Source: Albugo candida
Lineage: Eukaryota > Oomycota > Peronosporomycetes > Albuginales
Reading direction: 5' to 3'
Assembly (NCBI GenBank): GCA_040437565.1
Contig: JBDOQK010000012.1
Span: 248,001 to 312,000, forward strand
DNA length: 64,000 bases
The notes under the pieces are model-generated. The model was not told the DNA's origin, did no database searches, and saw nothing but the letters and a program-made list of their open reading frames with translations. Positions 12,146-23,652 of this stretch are shown here, piece after piece. Position 1 is the first letter of the stretch. Each line of letters opens with the position of its first letter. The position numbers were made by a program, and so were the translations under genes.

Positions 12146-15100
12146 ATGTCGAGAGCACTTTTAGATAACCGATCGTTGGATTTACAAAACCTGAGAGCGA
12201 GAGGAGTGGCTACCTCACAACATCGTCACTCAACAAACAATCCAACGCGTCGAGTACAAGAAAGTATTGGTCGTCGTTCTTTGCAGTGTTCTACACGCAA
12301 TCCATCGGTTTCCGGAGAGCCACTAGCTAGCACGGATAATCGAAATATTACGATGTTACCGTTTGAGTATGATTTGGATGAAAACGATGTGAGTGAAGAC
12401 GAGTTACACACAAACAGCACTTCAGAGACATTCAACCCAAATGCTGCACCGACCTCACAATTTCCCCCCTCCTCGGTCTTCCAGCAACATCAAGTTCATT
12501 GGGAAGGATACGTACGTAAAAAAGGAGATTGGCTTCCACGATGGGAGGAACGATATCTCGTCCTCGATGGTGCAACACTAACCTATTACAACACAAAAGA
12601 AGAAGCAAGAAGTGCGCGAAATCTACGCGGAAAAATGATGATTGTAAAAGTACGTCCCGAGAATTACGGCAAAGCGCATGGTTTCCTCATTGAAACCAAA
12701 GGACATAAACATTTCCACTTATGCTGTGCAACCGAATTGGAGAAAGATATGTGGATCGAAATGATGCAAGCAGCCATCGAGCAAGCAGTTCCCTTCTCCA
12801 ACACCACACATTCTTTCGTCAGCTTACACCACTCCATCGCGCCATTCGAGCAATCCCCCGCGACTCAATCGCATCCATCCGGGTCCGAGTGTTCCGACCC
12901 GCGTACCATTCTACTGGTACAAGTCGATTTACGTAGCTTTTATGTGGCATTCCGGAAGCTTCTCATCTCCCATTCGGCCTCGCCTCAATTCTTCCCCAAA
13001 TTATCGCGAGATGTGGTTCTATGCAGCAATTACGCCCCTACGGTCCCATTTTGGGGCGAATATCACGGATTGGATGGCGTTTTACACTTCTTTTCGATTT
13101 TGTATGAGACAGTGGAATTCACAGCATTTTTTGTGACGGATATCGCTCAGGCACAAGAAGGACGCACTGCTGTGATTGCTGGACGCGAGACAATGAAAAA
13201 TCGCGAGAATGGACGGAAATTCACGCAGCAATGGCAACACACTTTAGAATTCGCTCCTGATGGACGAGTGAAAAGCCTTACGATACAGGCGGATCCGGTT
13301 GCGGCGTGGGCTGTTTTTGGATGTAATGCGACGTCGAGTCTTTCTCTACCGATCGCTGCAGTGGTTGGGAATTCAGTACAAGACAATGCAGCTGGAATGA
13401 TTCATGTTACTGTGTATCGAGGCGAGCAAATTAACACGCAAAATGGCTCTATAATGCCTGAGAAACGACTTAGTGGAAGCAGTACGACGAGCTTACTGGA
13501 TCACTGTCTGAATGTCGATGGAGGCGATCAAGTATCGCCAGCTGTTGGGTCGATTTCACGAGCAGGAGGATTCTTTCTTGGATTTAGGCTTATGGTGGAC
13601 GGGAAGACTAATGTCTATGCGCCTACAAACTCGTCAACGTGTCTGACACGCACACGCTTATCCGATCGACAGGAAGGCTTTGATCCGAAATGGAACTCGG
13701 AACATTGGCTTCCTTTCACCGGCGTTTCTCGTGGCAAACCATGTTTCATGCTCATGGAAGCCTGGCAAGTACGCACACTCAACGATGTCGGTGATGAGAA
13801 TCTACAAGTCGAAGAGCTCATTGGTGTTGCAAAAGTGAATTTAGCGCCATTTTTAGCCCTTGGAAGCTCCTCGCAAACGGTTCGAGATAGTGTGATTCAC
13901 GCGGAAATCGCTCGTGGCGCTATTCCCCAATGGTACACATTACTATCAGCGAATGAGACCCGACATTCCTGTGGAAGAGTACAACTGAGTATTCATTTTG
14001 AGGCCGCAAAGACGCACCCAAAACAAGAGGAAACAGATGCACGAGCTTCCAGCTCTACCGACGAGACAGTTCGATCCGTACAGGAGACCTCAACTTCCGT
14101 GGAAGCTCACAAACCGTGTGAGACCGAAGCCCCGACAGATTCTGGAACACAACGGATCTCCACCCGCAATTTCTCATTCCGAGACACACGTCGCGATAAT
14201 CATCATTTTCAAGTCGGAAACACGAAATTCGATATTCCTCGACGATATCAGCTCATCAAAGCCATTGGACAAGGCGCTTATGGCTGTGTGATCGCTGCCA
14301 GCGACACGGAAACAGGTCAAGCGCTCGCGATCAAAAACATCCCAAACGCATTCAACGATCTCATTGATGCCAAACGAATCCTCCGCGAAATCCGACTGAT
14401 GCGTCATTTAAATCACCCGAATCTCGTGAATCTCGTCGATCTTATTCGACCTCCATCACTCCAGGAATTCAACGATGTCTACATTGTGACGGATCTTATG
14501 GAGACGGATCTACATCGCGTTATCCATTCCAATCAAAGTATCACCGATGACCATATCCAATACTTTCTGTATCAAATGCTGGTCGCTATCCATTACGTTC
14601 ATTCGGCTCAAGTACTCCATCGCGACCTGAAACCTTCCAATATTTTGGTGAATTCCGATTGTGATTTGAAATTATGCGATTTTGGACTCGCTCGTGGTGT
14701 CAATGGAATGGATTCCGGGCTCACTGAATACGTTGTGACGCGATGGTATCGAGCTCCAGAGCTTTTGTTATCTTCAAAATACGACAAACAAATGGATGTG
14801 TGGGCTATCGGATGCATTCTCGCGGAAATGCTCGGTCGAAGACCTCTATTCCCCGGTCACGATTATCTCCACCAACTCAAGATTATCATGGATGTGGTGG
14901 GATCCCCGACGGAAAATTGTTTGGATTTCATCACGAACCCAAAAGCCAAACGATTTATTTTACGACAACCGAAAAAACCAAAAGTCCCATTGACTTCGAT
15001 CTATCCGCGAGCAAGTGGAGGCTGCATGGATCTACTGGAAAAAATGCTCGTATTCGATCCAAGGAAACGCATTACCATCGAACAGGCTTTAGAGCATCCG

Positions 15101-15613
15101 TATTTGGCTTCACTTCGAGATAAGAGTTTAGAGAAAACGTCACCGACGCCTTTCGACTTTGCATTCGAAGACTGTGATCTGACACGAATCAAGCTGCAGG
15201 AATTGATATTCGAGGATGTATGCCATTTCCATCCCGAAGCTGCAGTGTGGGAATCATCAGTGCATTCCATTTCCGGTCGATCGCCGTTGAAGCGTTCGCT
15301 GAATCGAAAGAGTTTTCCTGGACAATATGCAGCCAATGCACAGACCAGCGCTCATTCCGCACCAAATCGATCGAGTGGATCACTGGCGAAAAGCATGCAA
15401 GCTCGTTCGAGTGTCCCATGCAATCTCCAAGTCGCTCTCGTATCCTCTTCCACAGAATCCAGCAATGAGTCAACAGAACGACAATCAATTCTTCCGTCCA
15501 AAGAAGCGATTCCGCAATCACCGAGCGTCAAGGAACCAATTGTCAGTCAAACGCGTGATTCCAATGGCGTCGAAGCGACTGGAAAGGAAATCAAAGTCAC
15601 GCCAATGGTGTAG
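12146..15613 (+). CDS. PH-domain MAP kinase (PH, NTF2-like, C2-like, MAPK), 1155 aa
   Basis: A single intronless frame encodes a multidomain protein kinase. A PH domain lies at about residues 118-213 (starts WEGYVRKKG). An NTF2/SnoaL-like fold is likely at about 260-390. A C2-like region at about 418-600 ends near IGVAKVNLAPFL. A complete MAP-kinase domain spans about 698-1000. Visible kinase residues are the glycine loop GQGAYG, Lys730, catalytic Asp827 in HRDLKPSN, Asp845 in DFG, and the activation-loop TEY at 860-862, so it is ERK-like and dually phosphorylated. A Ser-rich tail follows. The PH and C2 modules suggest membrane recruitment. PH-MAPK fusions are known in oomycetes; the NTF2-like and C2-like assignments are my inference. 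It converges on the dolichol kinase gene, 138 bases away. Confidence 0.9.
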   Translation: MSRALLDNRSLDLQNLRARGVATSQHRHSTNNPTRRVQESIGRRSLQCSTRNPSVSGEPLASTDNRNITMLPFEYDLDENDVSEDELHTNSTSETFNPNAAPTSQFPPSSVFQQHQVHWEGYVRKKGDWLPRWEERYLVLDGATLTYYNTKEEARSARNLRGKMMIVKVRPENYGKAHGFLIETKGHKHFHLCCATELEKDMWIEMMQAAIEQAVPFSNTTHSFVSLHHSIAPFEQSPATQSHPSGSECSDPRTILLVQVDLRSFYVAFRKLLISHSASPQFFPKLSRDVVLCSNYAPTVPFWGEYHGLDGVLHFFSILYETVEFTAFFVTDIAQAQEGRTAVIAGRETMKNRENGRKFTQQWQHTLEFAPDGRVKSLTIQADPVAAWAVFGCNATSSLSLPIAAVVGNSVQDNAAGMIHVTVYRGEQINTQNGSIMPEKRLSGSSTTSLLDHCLNVDGGDQVSPAVGSISRAGGFFLGFRLMVDGKTNVYAPTNSSTCLTRTRLSDRQEGFDPKWNSEHWLPFTGVSRGKPCFMLMEAWQVRTLNDVGDENLQVEELIGVAKVNLAPFLALGSSSQTVRDSVIHAEIARGAIPQWYTLLSANETRHSCGRVQLSIHFEAAKTHPKQEETDARASSSTDETVRSVQETSTSVEAHKPCETEAPTDSGTQRISTRNFSFRDTRRDNHHFQVGNTKFDIPRRYQLIKAIGQGAYGCVIAASDTETGQALAIKNIPNAFNDLIDAKRILREIRLMRHLNHPNLVNLVDLIRPPSLQEFNDVYIVTDLMETDLHRVIHSNQSITDDHIQYFLYQMLVAIHYVHSAQVLHRDLKPSNILVNSDCDLKLCDFGLARGVNGMDSGLTEYVVTRWYRAPELLLSSKYDKQMDVWAIGCILAEMLGRRPLFPGHDYLHQLKIIMDVVGSPTENCLDFITNPKAKRFILRQPKKPKVPLTSIYPRASGGCMDLLEKMLVFDPRKRITIEQALEHPYLASLRDKSLEKTSPTPFDFAFEDCDLTRIKLQELIFEDVCHFHPEAAVWESSVHSISGRSPLKRSLNRKSFPGQYAANAQTSAHSAPNRSSGSLAKSMQARSSVPCNLQVALVSSSTESSNESTERQSILPSKEAIPQSPSVKEPIVSQTRDSNGVEATGKEIKVTPMV

Positions 15614-15751
15614 CGTCCATTCACTTTGTAGTCTCATGTCAAGTTGGCCGATAAAAAGTAGAATACACATTGCATCCATTTGTACTCAATTGGCCTTATG
15701 GAAGCATTCTGCGTCATGTGTCTTTGTTAGATTCTGCTTGGCAATGGCTCG

Positions 15752-17924
15752 TTAGGAGGTGGACGCCAGGTTGAGAAGCGTAAAGAGCAGAAGCGGAAGT
15801 GTCAAATTATCGATCTGAGAGGAAGTCGCTTCAAACACACTCGTTAGACCCGACGCTAAAAGCACGCGGAGAATCTGAACAGAGAATGAAAATGTGTCGT
15901 ATCGATCAAAGACTTGGCGTACCTGACGAATCGATGGAACAGCGTACAGACGGAGGATGAAAATGGATGCCAGGGAAATGGATAGGAAGACTGCCAGTGT
16001 GCCTTCGACCGACTTGAAGCCGATACACGCGCGAGGTCGACCATACAAAGACCCAATGACTGCACCCATTGCGTCTCCAATTCCGAGCGCGAGGATTCCT
16101 GCGTGTGGAGGAAGAACGAATTGGATGTTTTTGCTGTCCATCGGATCATATGAAAGCCATAAGGGAAGTGCACAACCCAACAGGAGATATGTGTGCGTGA
16201 GAACGATACTGCCGGCTTCGCGATGATCGACGAAAATGCTCATAAATGCTGTTATTTGGGTAGCACCGAGTTTTTGGATCGATACCACTCGAACGCATTC
16301 CGTGAGAATGAAAAGTGTGATGGCGATGCTGTAGCTCAGACACAACATCTGCGTGTCCATTAATGCCACTGGGAAGAACATTACAACAACGAGACCGTGG
16401 AACAGCTTTCTTGCGATAATTTGACGAATTTTGACTGCGATCCATTGGAAAAGTGGAAGACAAAGTATCAGTAAAAGTATCCAAAAAAAAAGTACAATGA
16501 GTCGAAAGGAATGGAGAAACGATACGAGCCATTGGAATGGATTCCACGTGGAAAGGAGCACTCTGCAGATGCAAAGAACACCGACGATAGCCATACATAT
16601 CCGTCCGATACACTTGGAGATAGATGGCGGTCTATCTCGTATTTGCTGTTTGGAAAGCGGCGATAGGCACCATGCGATCAGTAGCCCTCCAAAAAGCGCG
16701 ACCTCGCTCATCCGTGCGACATTATCACGAGTATTCACAGCCCGAAGCAATAGGAAGCTGTTGCTTATCTATTGAGAAGCGTCAGAACACATCNNNNNNN
16801 NNNNNNNNNNNNNNNNNNNNNNNNNNNNNNNNNNNNNNNNNNNNNNNNNNNNNNNNNNNNNNNNNNNNNNNNNNNNNNNNNNNNNNNNNNNNNGGATTCC
16901 ACGTGGAAAGGAGCACTCTGCAGATGCAAAGAACACCGACGATAGCCATACATATCCGTCCGATACACTTGGAGATAGATGGCGGTCTATCTCGTATTTG
17001 CTGTTTGGAAAGCGGCGATAGGCACCATGCGATCAGTAGCCCTCCAAAAAGCGCGACCTCGCTCATCCGTGCGACATTATCACGAGTATTCACAGCCCGA
17101 AGCAATAGGAAGCTGTTGCTTATCTATTGAGAAGCGTCAGAACACATCGACAACGTTGTTGATGACATACCCGAGCTGACACAAGCAGTAGGAAATCGAT
17201 GAGGAAGAACGTGAAGCCTTGTGCTATTAGAATGCCTTCGCCCAAAGTGATGGATCGTCGTAGAATGCCAAGACCGAATGCAAGCACTTTGGAGAAGATT
17301 TTCCACGCAATGAATGGAAGAAATGCTGTGATATCTATCGAAAGCCTTAGTATCTATACGCATGGAATGAAGCAGTACCTCTGAATGGACCGTTGAGAAG
17401 GAACAGGAGACTTATACAAATGCGAAAAAGACCGTTCGAGCGACCCAATCGATTGAGAAGAATGCAGAGGCCGATGTACAAGCTACAGTGCGCATACGCG
17501 AGGAATACGATATCTGCGAGCATTTGTTAGCGAGATTCCGGGGAAACGAGGCTGTACCTGACGTTCCCTCGACAATCTGTCGACTTATGAGCGCCAGGGG
17601 AGGCAGTAGCACGCCAGCCATCCATCCCGAGTCCTCGGTATCTCTTTCGCGTGTGAGAGTTTGTGGGTGGAAAATGATGGAAAAAGCGCCAAATGCGAGC
17701 GTTTGCAAAGGGAACTGTAATGTCCATAGTATGGAGCTCGTTGTTGCGGTGTGAATGTGCTCGTAGAACGCCCAAAGACTCGCAAATAAAAGCACAAATG
17801 CTTCCAAAAGAATCGCATTTTTCATTGGTGTAAATACACCATTTAGTACGCTTAAGGCGCAAAGGCGAAAAGTATGACTGTGTTTGGATGCACATACAGC
17901 GAGTGAAAATCGCATTGATAGCAA
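15752..17924 (-). CDS. Dolichol kinase (SEC59 family), about 560 aa
   Basis: This ER multi-pass enzyme phosphorylates dolichol with CTP for N-glycosylation and GPI synthesis. Exons on the minus strand are 17558-17924, 17379-17513, 17171-17334 and 15752-16768 (the last ignoring the duplicated piece around the N-gap). Introns are 44-48 bases, and exon lengths total 561 codons. The C-terminal half holds the family core: RKLFHG, FVDHREAGSIVLTHTYLL, then LGIGDAMGAVIGSLYGR and a nearby GFKSVEGT (CTP-binding region), and a terminal DNLTLPLLL. Exon 3 contains SITLGEG. About a dozen hydrophobic segments are visible. The N-gap at 16794-16893 falls just inside the third intron, and 255 bases are repeated on both sides. 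Start is Met at 17924 or the Met nine bases on. Its 5' end lies 108 bases from RABL2 on the opposite strand, so the two likely share a promoter region. Confidence 0.85.
16539..17148. repeat. Gap 16794-16893 with a 255-base identical overlap
   Basis: Bases 16539-16793 recur exactly at 16894-17148, either side of 100 N. Inside one dolichol kinase gene this can only be an unmerged contig overlap. Confidence 0.95.
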
Positions 17925-18032
17925 ATTGATGGTATACTACGGATACATGACGTCTACATAAGCTATGTGTCGCGGTCGTAGTATCTAAAACGATCTTGAA
18001 ATTACGTAACGGTTGCCTCCTGGTGAAGCATC

Positions 18033-18944
18033 ATGCCTGAGCCTTCCGCGCTCTCCACACCTCAAAATGACGCCATTTCTGTGGCACCAGCAGATGTCAA
18101 AGTGAGACTGAGTCGCTACTATCGCCATCTACTGATTGTCGTATGCAGATCATCCTTTTGGGCGATTCCGCGGTCGGTAAATCAAAGCTTGTAGAGCGAT
18201 ATATGATGAATGAGTTCCAACCGCGTCAGGTGCTTCTCCTCGTCTTTCCAAATGGATTGACAGTGTATTTGGTGTCAACAGCTCTCCACATACGCATTGA
18301 CAATGTACCGAAAAGAGGTCATGATAGAAGGGTCCAATACGCCGATTCAAGTCGGTACACTGAACGAGAGAACAAAGGCTGAAAAGAGCGCTTAGCATCA
18401 CTTTCAATAGACTTTTGGGACACAGCCGGCCAGGAGCGATTTTCCAATATGCATCCGTCGTACTATTTTGGAGCCCACGCGTGTATTTTGGTGCGTGTTC
18501 CGATACCATAGAACGCTCTGACGTGCTGAGAATAGGTTTTTGACGTCACGAGGAAAATCACGTATCAGAATCTGGCGAATTGGTATCAGGAGCTTCGAGA
18601 GTATTGCGAGCATATTCCGTGCTTTTTAGCAGCCAATAAGATCGATGTGGATATGAATGTATGCGGTGGATGAGAGTTGTGTACGATTTACAGGATCTTG
18701 TGTGATCAGGTTACTACTAAAAGCTTCAAATTCGCAGAAAAGCATCAGATCGAATTTGAGTTCGTATCAGCGGCCGACGGAACAAATGTCGTGAAAGTGA
18801 GCGAGCTATTATTAAGGAGAATGCGGTATTGAATTGGATTGGTAGGTGTTTGAGGGTGCAGTGCAAGCGGCTATGAAGCATAAGGAAGAGGGGGGCGATT
18901 TTATGACGCAGGTGTTGGAGCTTTTGGATTCAAGTGTTTTGTAG
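18033..18944 (+). CDS. RABL2: RABL2-like small GTPase, 203 aa
   Basis: A Rab-like GTPase of the RABL2 class, which in other ciliated eukaryotes controls entry of intraflagellar-transport cargo. Seven exons: 18033-18101, 18149-18229, 18282-18354, 18411-18490, 18536-18658, 18710-18796 and 18846-18944. Introns are 45-56 bases and the total is 204 codons. G1 is GDSAVGKSK, G3 is DFWDTAGQERF, G4 is ANKID (family: NKID), and the G5 region is VSAADGTNVVK, a RABL2 signature. QLSTYALTMYRKE matches the RABL2 effector loop. There is no C-terminal prenylation cysteine, as is usual for RABL2. It is transcribed divergently from dolichol kinase. Because oomycetes make flagellated zoospores, the gene fits that stage. 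Confidence 0.92.
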
Positions 18945-19189
18945 GAAGTTGTAGAGTTGTTTGTAATGCGTTAGAATGCTTGGAGAAAGCACGAGTTGGT
19001 GGATGGATGGTGTGTGTAGGTAGCGCTGAAGAGAACACTCACTGAATTTCGTATAATCTTTACTGATCGTTTATGAGAGCGATTTTTCCGTTAAAGTGTG
19101 ATCGATTTCTCCATTTCATGCTACTGTGAATGGTTGATTTGATTGGATGAAAATTGTTATTTCAAGCAATCGGGATTGAGTATCTGGTC

Positions 19190-20352
19190 ATGAATCCCAA
19201 CAGTGCTGATGTGAATTCCGCATCACTTCCTATCGATAAGCGCGATGCAAGCAGTGAGCAACACGACGCACCTGATACAATGGATGACAACGTGCAACAT
19301 ACCATCATAAGTACTGAAAACGACCGTAAGAATCGCAAGGAAATGGATAGCGCTTCTATCGTATTTGCGAGCTGTATAACGCGCGATATGACTGATATCA
19401 TCCAAGCATTTGCAACGCAGTCACTTGTTCAATTCCAAATGTTTAAACAAATTTGGAAACAGAAACGAATGAGTGCCGCTTTTCACGTCGAGTTTTGGGA
19501 CAGCAATCCCACACAAATTCACGAAACGATTCTTTGTTCTGCTCTCAGTACGCTTCTTGAAAAGCTACAATGGATGATCTCTCACTGCTTTCGTAGATCT
19601 ATTGGTTAATAATGTCTTGAAGGAGAAAAATAGGGAGCATGCTGCGTACGTCATTGGATCAATATTTGCATTGTATTGCACTTATTCCGTCCAGCTGAGC
19701 GATCCCAAATTCAAGATCGCTGTGAATCCGAGTACGGCTATAGAATGGGCTAACAACGACAATGACATTGTTTCATGTAGTGACTTGGATGGCCTTGTCA
19801 CTTGTTCAAAGCAGATTGGTGGACTCTGACTCGACCGAGGAGTTCTTCCCTCGGGCTTCTGTTCAAGTGGAAGCGATAATGCGCAAGCTTTTCGCTGAAA
19901 ATGCCTTTGTGAAATGCTTGCGTGGATATACGCAGGGAAAGAATACACGCAGTAAATGTCAAGAAACCATCGTTTCATTGAAGATGCTGCATCTACAAAA
20001 TGCTCCGATACAAGCAGCTCACCATGTAGGCATACTCATCTTGCGGATGTCAGTGCTTCTACAAGCTGTAATGAGATTCAGAGCTTCTACGTAGATAGAC
20101 GTGTCAGAATTCAGTCACTTGGACGCTATTGATTCGAATTATACGCTTCTCAGGGACGCAATTCCACCGACACGAGTGGCAAAATCTCTTCAGGGACTCA
20201 AGGATCAGCGAAGAGCGCTTGTGAGTAGCTTACAACAACAGCTTCAGAGTATACGGAGGTATAATGAGGAGGGACTCCCATCCAGTACAATTTCGGTTGA
20301 AGAAAAAATGTCCTCAACAAAGTGTATGGAAGTATGCTCCTCAGTAAAAGCG
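19190..20352 (+). CDS. SNAPC1-like gene, 5' part, truncated by N-gap (assembly duplicate)
   Basis: This is the same sequence as the complete copy 2370 bases downstream. Exons 19190-19547, 19597-19731, 19781-20025 and 20095 onward run into the run of N at 20353. It should be merged with the complete copy rather than annotated as a second gene. Confidence 0.85.
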
Positions 20353-20452
20353 NNNNNNNNNNNNNNNNNNNNNNNNNNNNNNNNNNNNNNNNNNNNNNNN
20401 NNNNNNNNNNNNNNNNNNNNNNNNNNNNNNNNNNNNNNNNNNNNNNNNNNNN

Positions 20453-21314
20453 GGCACCAGCAGATGTCAAAGTGAGACTGAGTCGCTACTATCGCCATCT
20501 ACTGATTGTCGTATGCAGATCATCCTTTTGGGCGATTCCGCGGTCGGTAAATCAAAGCTTGTAGAGCGATATATGATGAATGAGTTCCAACCGCGTCAGG
20601 TGCTTCTCCTCGTCTTTCCAAATGGATTGACAGTGTATTTGGTGTCAACAGCTCTCCACATACGCATTGACAATGTACCGAAAAGAGGTCATGATAGAAG
20701 GGTCCAATACGCCGATTCAAGTCGGTACACTGAACGAGAGAACAAAGGCTGAAAAGAGCGCTTAGCATCACTTTCAATAGACTTTTGGGACACAGCCGGC
20801 CAGGAGCGATTTTCCAATATGCATCCGTCGTACTATTTTGGAGCCCACGCGTGTATTTTGGTGCGTGTTCCGATACCATAGAACGCTCTGACGTGCTGAG
20901 AATAGGTTTTTGACGTCACGAGGAAAATCACGTATCAGAATCTGGCGAATTGGTATCAGGAGCTTCGAGAGTATTGCGAGCATATTCCGTGCTTTTTAGC
21001 AGCCAATAAGATCGATGTGGATATGAATGTATGCGGTGGATGAGAGTTGTGTACGATTTACAGGATCTTGTGTGATCAGGTTACTACTAAAAGCTTCAAA
21101 TTCGCAGAAAAGCATCAGATCGAATTTGAGTTCGTATCAGCGGCCGACGGAACAAATGTCGTGAAAGTGAGCGAGCTATTATTAAGGAGAATGCGGTATT
21201 GAATTGGATTGGTAGGTGTTTGAGGGTGCAGTGCAAGCGGCTATGAAGCATAAGGAAGAGGGGGGCGATTTTATGACGCAGGTGTTGGAGCTTTTGGATT
21301 CAAGTGTTTTGTAG
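20453..21314 (+). CDS. RABL2: RABL2 second copy lacking exon 1 (assembly duplicate)
   Basis: Exons 2-7 of the RABL2 gene recur base for base at an offset of 2370, starting right after the N-gap and inside exon 1. I read this as the same locus shown twice by an unmerged contig overlap, not a tandem paralogue, because introns and flanks are also identical. Confidence 0.85.
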
Positions 21315-21559
21315 GAAGTTGTAGAGTTGTTTGTAATGCGTTAGAATGCTTGGAGAAAGCACGAGTTGGTGGATGGATGGTGTGTGTAGGTAGCGCTGAA
21401 GAGAACACTCACTGAATTTCGTATAATCTTTACTGATCGTTTATGAGAGCGATTTTTCCGTTAAAGTGTGATCGATTTCTCCATTTCATGCTACTGTGAA
21501 TGGTTGATTTGATTGGATGAAAATTGTTATTTCAAGCAATCGGGATTGAGTATCTGGTC

Positions 21560-23565
21560 ATGAATCCCAACAGTGCTGATGTGAATTCCGCATCACTTCC
21601 TATCGATAAGCGCGATGCAAGCAGTGAGCAACACGACGCACCTGATACAATGGATGACAACGTGCAACATACCATCATAAGTACTGAAAACGACCGTAAG
21701 AATCGCAAGGAAATGGATAGCGCTTCTATCGTATTTGCGAGCTGTATAACGCGCGATATGACTGATATCATCCAAGCATTTGCAACGCAGTCACTTGTTC
21801 AATTCCAAATGTTTAAACAAATTTGGAAACAGAAACGAATGAGTGCCGCTTTTCACGTCGAGTTTTGGGACAGCAATCCCACACAAATTCACGAAACGAT
21901 TCTTTGTTCTGCTCTCAGTACGCTTCTTGAAAAGCTACAATGGATGATCTCTCACTGCTTTCGTAGATCTATTGGTTAATAATGTCTTGAAGGAGAAAAA
22001 TAGGGAGCATGCTGCGTACGTCATTGGATCAATATTTGCATTGTATTGCACTTATTCCGTCCAGCTGAGCGATCCCAAATTCAAGATCGCTGTGAATCCG
22101 AGTACGGCTATAGAATGGGCTAACAACGACAATGACATTGTTTCATGTAGTGACTTGGATGGCCTTGTCACTTGTTCAAAGCAGATTGGTGGACTCTGAC
22201 TCGACCGAGGAGTTCTTCCCTCGGGCTTCTGTTCAAGTGGAAGCGATAATGCGCAAGCTTTTCGCTGAAAATGCCTTTGTGAAATGCTTGCGTGGATATA
22301 CGCAGGGAAAGAATACACGCAGTAAATGTCAAGAAACCATCGTTTCATTGAAGATGCTGCATCTACAAAATGCTCCGATACAAGCAGCTCACCATGTAGG
22401 CATACTCATCTTGCGGATGTCAGTGCTTCTACAAGCTGTAATGAGATTCAGAGCTTCTACGTAGATAGACGTGTCAGAATTCAGTCACTTGGACGCTATT
22501 GATTCGAATTATACGCTTCTCAGGGACGCAATTCCACCGACACGAGTGGCAAAATCTCTTCAGGGACTCAAGGATCAGCGAAGAGCGCTTGTGAGTAGCT
22601 TACAACAACAGCTTCAGAGTATACGGAGGTATAATGAGGAGGGACTCCCATCCAGTACAATTTCGGTTGAAGAAAAAATGTCCTCAACAAAGTGTATGGA
22701 AGTATGCTCCTCAGTAAAAGCGAAATACATGCGGAAGGAAGTGCACGTTAGATGTAAAAACGAGGAAATAGCGATGGAAATCGGTCACTCAAGTATTAGG
22801 AGTAATGCGTGTACTGATGCTTTATTGGAGTTGGAAGAGGAACTAAAGGCTTTTACTCACGAGGAAATTTTGAATGCGGATCAGACCGAGGACTCGCAGA
22901 CTCAAGCTAAAAGTCGGAAGCGGTCGAGAGTATTTTCTGAGGGAAAACAGCTCGAGAAAGTGTCGGATATCTATAGAGATGGCCTGGATGCTTTGACTGC
23001 GGAATTGAAAAAAGATGTGCTGGATACACATGAATCAGCACACCGCCTAGAAAGTGATTCACGTCTGGAACTTACCTACCCTGTTGTTAACAATCAAGAG
23101 GCTCCAATGCCTATATCTTTTGCGAGTTGTGAGGCATTGAATGAACTTGAAAGAGAATTACAAGCTGATGTTTATACTCAGAGTCCACACTCCCTCAATG
23201 TGGTCGATACTGCTAGCTTTAGAGTTGCACCGAAAAGAAACTCAGAACGAAAAAAGACGATTGGCAAATTCAAGACTCAGATACAAAAGACCAGTCGACG
23301 TCGACTCAATACGAACAGTAAGGACCTCCCATCATCTCAAAATGCCTCAAAACGTTCGACTCTATCAACCCGTCAGAAGACTCATGACGGTTCTGCAAAG
23401 GTTGAAGAAAAACGCACCTATGATGCAAATATGTCCTCACGTGAAGTGCACATTTGTAACAAAGTATCGCCTATTGCAATAGTACAAGCAAATGATCCCT
23501 CAACCGCGAAAGAAATAGAGGACAATGATGGTCTAGCTGAATTGGAGGCGGAGCTGGCGCTTTGA
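21560..23565 (+). CDS. SNAPC1-like snRNA-activating complex subunit, 612 aa
   Basis: The probable homologue of SNAPC1/SNAP43, a subunit of the complex that recruits polymerases to snRNA promoters. Exons 21560-21917, 21967-22101, 22151-22395 and 22465-23565 (introns of 49, 49 and 69 bases) give 613 codons including the stop. The N-terminal half carries SIVFASCITRDMTDIIQAF and FQMFKQIWKQKRMS. After the splices come HAAYVIGSIFALYCTYSVQ and KFKIAVNPMTWMAL, matching the family's IGALYLLYxLYxxQ...KIRV...W pattern. The C-terminal half is charged and contains four copies of an L-x-E-L-E-x-E-L-like motif at about residues 363, 418, 468 and 601. Start is Met at 21560; an upstream non-ATG extension is possible. 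The family call rests on motif memory, not a search. Confidence 0.65.
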
Positions 23566-23652
23566 TTCATCTTAACAGAATGCTGACAAGTAGGATACCA
23601 TCACAACACATGTGCGATAAATTACTAATTACGTAAGCAAATGTTTGCCGCC

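Larger units (their letters stand above)
18083..22722. repeat. Gap 20353-20452 with a 2270-base identical overlap
   Basis: Bases 18083-20352 and 20453-22722 appear identical, separated by exactly 100 N. They cover RABL2 and the first part of the SNAPC1-like gene, each truncated at the gap, as expected for overlapping contig ends. Confidence 0.93.

Noticed and set aside
16431-16793. Long plus-strand open frames opposite the dolichol kinase gene
   Set aside because: They lack any family signature and mirror a membrane-protein gene on the other strand, so they are antisense shadows.
20453-22722. Tandem duplication of RABL2 and SNAPC1-like genes
   Set aside because: Copies appear identical in introns and flanks and are separated by exactly 100 N, each truncated at the gap. 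The same pattern occurs at all eight gaps, so it is an assembly overlap.
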